From assembly GCA_017404205.1 (NCBI GenBank), contig JAFRCV010000014.1, forward strand, positions 26,868 through 90,867: DNA of 64,000 bases, written 5' to 3'. Position 1 is the first letter of the stretch. Every line of letters begins with the position of its first letter. Below, piece by piece: positions 62,001 through 64,000 of this stretch. The notes under the pieces were generated by a model. That model saw nothing but the letters and a program-made list of their open reading frames with translations. It was not told where the DNA came from and did not search any database. A program made the translations under genes and the position numbers. Source of the stretch: Erysipelotrichaceae bacterium. Its GTDB lineage: Bacteria > Bacillota_I > Bacilli_A > Erysipelotrichales > Erysipelotrichaceae.

Positions 62001-63194
62001 GAATTCTCTAATGCAATGGTTAATTATAGTAAATATGTACAAAACTATTTTGCCTATGATTCAGAAAATGTTGGTGAATTAGACGAAAGTGCAATTGAAA
62101 ATATTGTTGTTGATGAAAACAATAATCATGCCATAACTGGAACAACAGAAGGCATAAGTGCTTATGGACAAGATCTAGTTCTTAAATACTATACTGATTT
62201 CCGCATATACTTCAAATTAGACGGAAGTCATACAATAAATGAATATGTATTTAAAGATGGCGATGAAACCCTTATTCCACAAAGAGTTAATAACAGCATG
62301 TATTATGTAAGAGTTTCAAGACTTGCTGCTCCTGATTTAGCGACTAAGCATAATATTTCAGTTAAATTAGGAAATGAAGGTGATTTAAATGTTGTTGTTT
62401 CAGCATTGTCATATGCTAATTTGATAATTAAAGATGCAAATGAAGATCCAAATTTAATCAAGGCTATGAAGGCAATGTATGGATATAATCAAAGTGCTGT
62501 GATCTTAAAAAACGAAGTAATAAATAAAGTTAGTTCTTTAGATGATATTACGCCTTATAATGGAGAAAAACTTAAAATAGCATTTATTGGCGATAGTATT
62601 ACTTATGGTTATAAAGCGAGTGATCCAAGCATCAAGAGCTATCCAGCAGTATTTAATACATTATTTAATGAACGATATGAAGTTGGCAATTATGGTGTAA
62701 GTGCTGCTTATACAATTGCTGCTGATAGTCCTTACAATTATAGAGTATCTACACCAAAATTAAGCTATAAGAATACAAAGCGTTATATTCCTTCAAGAGA
62801 TTTTAATCCGGATGTTGTATTAATTATGCTAGGAACAAATGATATTCGTAGCTTATTGAGCTATGGTGAAAATGGAGTTGAAGCATATAAGAATGCTCTA
62901 AAAGACTTAGTACAAGACTATCAAACTTTAGATAGTGTATCAAAAGTATATATTGTTTCTAGCGTTGTCATAAATAAAAATACTGATTTAGGATTATATT
63001 CAAAGGGTGATTTACAAGCAATTCAAAAAGCAGTAGCTGATGAATTAGGCATTGATTATATTGATGTTTATACACCTACAAAAGATGTATTCCTAAATAG
63101 TCCTTCTACATATTTCTATAGTGATAATATTCATTTTACAGATGTGGGATATGGATTAATTGCAGAAACATTATATAACTATTTTATAGATTAA
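56007..63194 (+). CDS. Giant secreted multidomain protein: beta-helix-like repeats, M14 carboxypeptidase, SGNH hydrolase
   Basis: 2395 residues with a signal peptide (residues 1-24, ending LVKA). Two homologous 330-residue repeats, starting near residues 31 and 366 (YLDPAGTS and VYVDSTGT), are rich in Thr, Ser, Gly and short beta strands. A domain near 694-790 precedes an M14 zinc carboxypeptidase: His913 and Glu916 (HGNE), His999 (CHEDN) and Glu1097 (LIEVQ). A Listeria-Bacteroides-type repeat (GYVFTGWYKDVNC) sits near 1365, followed by two related domains (GHKVTVLNAG, GHHISVVNAG). The C-terminus is an SGNH hydrolase: GDS with Ser2197, LGTND, and DNIH with Asp2373 and His2376. There is no LPxTG or transmembrane anchor. 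AGGAGAG precedes the start. Confidence 0.82.
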   Translation: MKKIFNLLLCLFLVLTNFNVLVKAEEETIVYLDPAGTSEHSENVYTTLASAVTALPDSGGTIVVCSDANINTSASVAYKMDAKPIRITGENPNIKLTQLRTFFINDDLTIDNITWVNKASASFAFFYCQGHDLTVGDNVTCTPNGSTYLCLFTGSTSAISNGNSTITVNSGTFRNIFGGSIQTTYSGTSNIIINGGTIGTNIFCAGSGISSKKANSSGTVNITINGGSVASMKLNSDYGTFNGTANVNLKGGTVNAVVDLTPVVDLSLGGTLNLNTNIIASNIIGGGTLNLGDGNTLTSNDLNGTLNLSIANPVKDNTYLVVNNVEATGEVNYLQTADEILVKNVNSNNISYTVGEATVPIVVDTVYVDSTGTMANSYSTFVDAADALPSSGGTIILASDASIATSTAHYHMPNKPIRVVGENPNIKLTLNRSWFINAETTIENLTLVNNSNASYAFIYLQGNDFTVGEDVTCVANGSTYLCILAGSASVANAKGTITNANATITINSGTFRRIFCGGLSVSYSGNTTINLNGGTIASNIYFAGSGAAGSVNGTVNLNINGANVADISKNSASGVFNGEYDIVLKAGSVGTFNNAVPSTIDLSDGGTLTINKSIEVESVIGGGKIVLGGGASLITNTLTGNINLEVNEVNDGLTVLTINDENTNGVVNYIAKTSESLERVVEDGNIKYIMSGEKVHVKVTYYNPNGQDEIQPNIVIYKGYSTDTDKVKITDLTEGIIDGYKNYIEVDLNPGLYYYLVYYNSSNDYLRKYFYISGNETSTVEFDMPLVPTFVNNYEERTVSYTTDQVLNRFWNWDNLNNVDDIELVTPSFTMEKYLINNRKFTENEDLCNFVDSLESPYLHVYYPFELTPMGNRNPVLVFTKDEVDANISLADLANEVRSVGTREIFMINGGQHGNEPSGMEGALQFAYELCGNYEELLDHFGAIVILPNVSADNIQRFKREFENGLNSNRDLLYLSREGSQLTAYIYSLFMPTVFASCHEDNENNRIDTADNNAIDDIHNLAYCCLSTPNSPLVDTNGMINNTWDIKTSDQALMLQRLLDKANAQGFRAEHYPVPSYASVSERTYTYVRGAYAFLIEVQRIWSGKANYEFSTKEMVVALKNLADEVISMDTNDEKTIAQKVYEARQAAKVTEYDENNYFALKVTASNGGTDPFVKAYADGTYENTTRVWKVYDTITEYRSLPVSYVIPADLSHINEILHLLDMHGISYTKLDNGTTRVLKRYSIADTTNDASKPVVTIGENSEVTFENGAYEISLNTSDSYLVAYLFEPDSYVGSTFYYASLYNMQYIGINDDLYRYETDIIPTGDPVDITFMVDNNVYETLQDVLYNSLIDEPVNAPEKEGYVFTGWYKDVNCTSKWNFTKDRVTEDKILYAGFMQGHKVTVLNAGYGTAHNATESSVWASTTNGEVHENYVTTVGDFSNTSGAALSIYTDLSDVTAIKFKVGNNEEVVLDYAGKTMTRYLKANNTITSSGNTNTDILKIAVNASTSTLTSTRFYNITDDITITFVHNTYTMNYLDENNLTKSFEYDSLVNGYVPSGYSYEVAQTSLSSKTAGEYANMHIEVDNAVKGLLVSNGTSEITFLSDDSHIVDTTFGNIEITYSNGAYDVSFISLNSNVTVSPVTNVTGHHISVVNAGQANGGNAIECTNWETKTGGTLNSSGILTTLDDYSINEGLPVRIYTSIGKLKAITITEDVFSHTFNTNNLQIDIDQYLNNNKYRIVREKDDTYFDVYFYEIKGDIQINIEYDDVIIDFADPYSSAKSYNRNEYPNSAEISAYDDSIIVNSLDLNNTKAGSVQIGIVPNNDKMSGIIITDGDKEVVYEQANNGSGPTDYTFGKMVLAKASGYYFVRFYYLNTDVTIKPKTIDTVSAFQKATLNADGTTSLNLSLKVSPSVNVSDAFLRLDGQDIALTSLNKNIDGTDNITYSYKFDNISAKNMGDEHTVQFFKNNEETFTSENVISIRNYLGQIANSESYSNELKEFSNAMVNYSKYVQNYFAYDSENVGELDESAIENIVVDENNNHAITGTTEGISAYGQDLVLKYYTDFRIYFKLDGSHTINEYVFKDGDETLIPQRVNNSMYYVRVSRLAAPDLATKHNISVKLGNEGDLNVVVSALSYANLIIKDANEDPNLIKAMKAMYGYNQSAVILKNEVINKVSSLDDITPYNGEKLKIAFIGDSITYGYKASDPSIKSYPAVFNTLFNERYEVGNYGVSAAYTIAADSPYNYRVSTPKLSYKNTKRYIPSRDFNPDVVLIMLGTNDIRSLLSYGENGVEAYKNALKDLVQDYQTLDSVSKVYIVSSVVINKNTDLGLYSKGDLQAIQKAVADELGIDYIDVYTPTKDVFLNSPSTYFYSDNIHFTDVGYGLIAETLYNYFID

Positions 63195-63211
63195 CATATA
63201 TGGAGAACAAT

Positions 63212-63310
63212 ATGATAGACAAACCTTTAATTGAAATTATAGAAGTCGATGGTGATGATATAATTCTTACAAGTACAGAAGAGGATGTAACACCAATAAA
63301 ACCATTCTAA
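63212..63310 (+). CDS. 32-residue acidic peptide downstream of the giant protein
   Basis: Starts at ATG 63212 with GGAG 6 bases upstream and stops at 63310. The peptide opens MIDKPLIEIIEVDG and contains DIILTSTEED; it is acidic, has no signal peptide, and ends IKPF. It is 17 bases after the giant gene and is followed by a strong terminator, so it is in the same transcript. It resembles, from memory, tiny proteins with a x-EIIE-x-DDIILTS core that occur near exported proteins in Firmicutes, but I cannot confirm homology. Confidence 0.55.
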   Translation: MIDKPLIEIIEVDGDDIILTSTEEDVTPIKPF

Positions 63311-63319
63311 ATATAATGC

Positions 63320-63354
63320 AACAATAGCCTAGATACTCTAGGCTATTGTTTTTT
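63320..63354 (+). terminator. Strong rho-independent terminator
   Basis: AACAATAGCCTAGA (63320-63333) pairs perfectly with TCTAGGCTATTGTT (63337-63350) over a 3-base loop and runs into T bases. It ends the giant protein and small peptide transcript. Confidence 0.93.
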
Positions 63355-63375
63355 GTTTATATTGAGTGATGATTT

Positions 63376-63646
63376 TTAAGACTTTATAATAAAACCATTT
63401 ATATTAATTATGTTGTTTTTAAGTTCATTCATGAACAAGAATACATCATTAGCATTTAATTGCTTGTCATAATATTCGGTAATATCTTCTTCTGTCCTAC
63501 AATCAATATAAATATAATTATCATGATAATATTTTTCAGCAAACAAATTCTTTATTAGATATGTCTTGCCAACTTGCCTAGCTCCCCATACAATCAGTGG
63601 TTTTCTTCTTGGACTTGTATTCCATTTTTCTAGATTTTCTATACAT
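63376..63646 (-). pseudogene. Remnant of an AAA_14/DUF4143 ATPase gene (cassette 4)
   Basis: On the minus strand an ATG at 63646-63644 with GAAAGG upstream opens MYRKSRK and then hits a stop, while a second frame continues with LEKWNTSPRRKPLIVWGARQ and VGKTYLIKNLFAEKYYHD, the start of an ATPase like cassettes 1 and 3. Joining them needs a frame change within the first ten codons. The P-loop frame runs only to a stop at 63376-63378 and lacks Walker B, the winged-helix part and DUF4143. So the gene is both frameshifted and truncated. Its repeat block upstream (63680-63768) is complete. Confidence 0.82.
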
Positions 63647-63679
63647 ATTTAGCTACCTTTCAACTACATTATGTATATA

Positions 63680-63768
63680 ATTGCACCTTTTGGCACATTA
63701 GAATTGCAATTAATTGCACCTTTTGGCACATTAGAAATCTAATAAATTGCACCTTTTGGCACATTTGA
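63680..63768 (-). repeat. Three 23-bp repeats with 33-bp period upstream of the ATPase remnant
   Basis: On the plus strand each copy reads ATTGCACCTTTTGGCACAT and continues to 23 bases; copies lie at 63680-63702, 63713-63735 and 63746-63768, separated by 10-base variable spacers. The third copy has a one-base change (TTTGA for TTAGA). The repeats sit 34 bases upstream of the ATG of the remnant, in the position occupied by the repeat blocks of cassettes 1-3, with unrelated sequence. The period of 33 matches that of cassette 3. Confidence 0.92.
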
Positions 63769-63895
63769 GTTGTTTTATTGGGTATATAAAGCTCTAATAT
63801 AAAGAAAAAAAGCGACAATAACAAAGTAAATATAGTGATTAATTAAGCGTTCATCATTATGTTGAAATTTTTTGAAAATGTCACCACTAAACAAT

Positions 63896-63926
63896 AAAGG
63901 AAAGATTATCTATTCTTTCCTTTTTT
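63896..63926. terminator. Bidirectional-looking terminator
   Basis: AAAGGAAAGA (63896-63905) pairs with TCTTTCCTTT (63914-63923) over an 8-base loop, with six T on the plus strand and TTT-A on the minus strand. It overlaps the stop of the minus-strand gene at the window end and serves that gene. The stretch 63769-63895 between the repeats and this hairpin holds no gene that I can see. Confidence 0.7.
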
Positions 63927-64000
63927 CGATATAGTCTGATATTCTACTAGTTAATTCTTTTTTATTATCGACAACATCTTTTAGTCTAGTTTCTCTTATG
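63910..64000 (-). CDS. C-terminal end of an unidentified gene, cut by the window edge
   Basis: On the minus strand an open frame enters from the right edge and reads IRETRLKDVVDNKKELTSRI, then SDYIEKRKE, then TAG at 63912-63910. Charged and probably helical; about 30 residues are visible. It overlaps the terminator stem, as expected of the end of a gene. No family can be named. Confidence 0.5.
   Translation of the reverse strand, partial: IRETRLKDVVDNKKELTSRISDYIEKRKE

Noticed and set aside
63100..63194. LPxTG or membrane anchor at the end of the giant protein
   Set aside because: The protein ends with the SGNH domain; no sorting motif, hydrophobic stretch or charged tail is present.

Overview
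The window is AT-rich DNA from a Gram-positive, low-GC Bacillota bacterium. The evidence is GGAGG-type ribosome sites, an LCP protein, a CpsB/CpsC/CpsD tyrosine-phosphorylation module, a CDP-glycerol transferase, PASTA domains and a GntR-ABC operon. TGA is used as a stop (for example at 16907-16909), so the code is standard and Mycoplasma-type recoding is excluded. An Erysipelotrichia-like or related gut Bacilli lineage would fit, but this is a guess. No tRNA or rRNA gene was found.

Layout. 1-11200: housekeeping and accessory genes: the tail of a ferredoxin-type aldo/keto reductase, a DUF2130 coiled-coil protein, a KDPG-aldolase-like/VOC fusion, a YhhN-family membrane protein, a lipid kinase, a GntR-ABC-permease operon, and a PASTA protein followed by an FtsX/LolD-type transporter. 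11200-20192: a Gram-positive version of the poorly understood E. coli yhf operon (yhfZ, a zinc-ribbon membrane protein, yhfY, yhfT, yhfU, php, yhfX, an amidase-signature protein not in the E. coli set, yhfS, yhfW). 20200-26835: an accessory island with three AAA ATPases of the AAA_14/DUF4143 type. Each is immediately preceded by its own tandem repeat block, different in sequence from the others.

26850-54768: a large capsule/exopolysaccharide locus. A pglF-pglE-pglC-like block makes and transfers an initiating amino sugar. A second long transcript, starting behind a possible RNA-switch leader, carries glycosyltransferases, Wzy, Wzx, two ATP-grasp proteins, a CDP-glycerol transferase, dTDP-3-aminosugar enzymes (RmlA, RmlB, RmlC, FdtA- and FdtB-like, but no RmlD), the Wzz/BY-kinase/phosphatase control module and an LCP ligase. 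One ATP-grasp gene has a nine-G tract that may be phase variable. 54800-63360: a LacI-like sensor regulator with a possible C-terminal DNA-binding region, a 2395-residue secreted protein with beta-helix-like repeats, an M14 carboxypeptidase and an SGNH hydrolase, and a 32-residue peptide gene. 63376-64000: a decayed fourth AAA ATPase gene that still has its own repeat block, and the tail of one more gene.

The strongest candidate for an undescribed system is the recurring cassette of a DUF4143 ATPase plus a private upstream repeat block. It occurs four times here with four unrelated repeats at periods of 34, 23, 33 and 33 bp. In the intact members the repeats overlap or abut the promoter. The proteins carry a P-loop, a winged-helix-like middle region and a C-terminal D...ExK signature resembling the PD-(D/E)XK nuclease fold.
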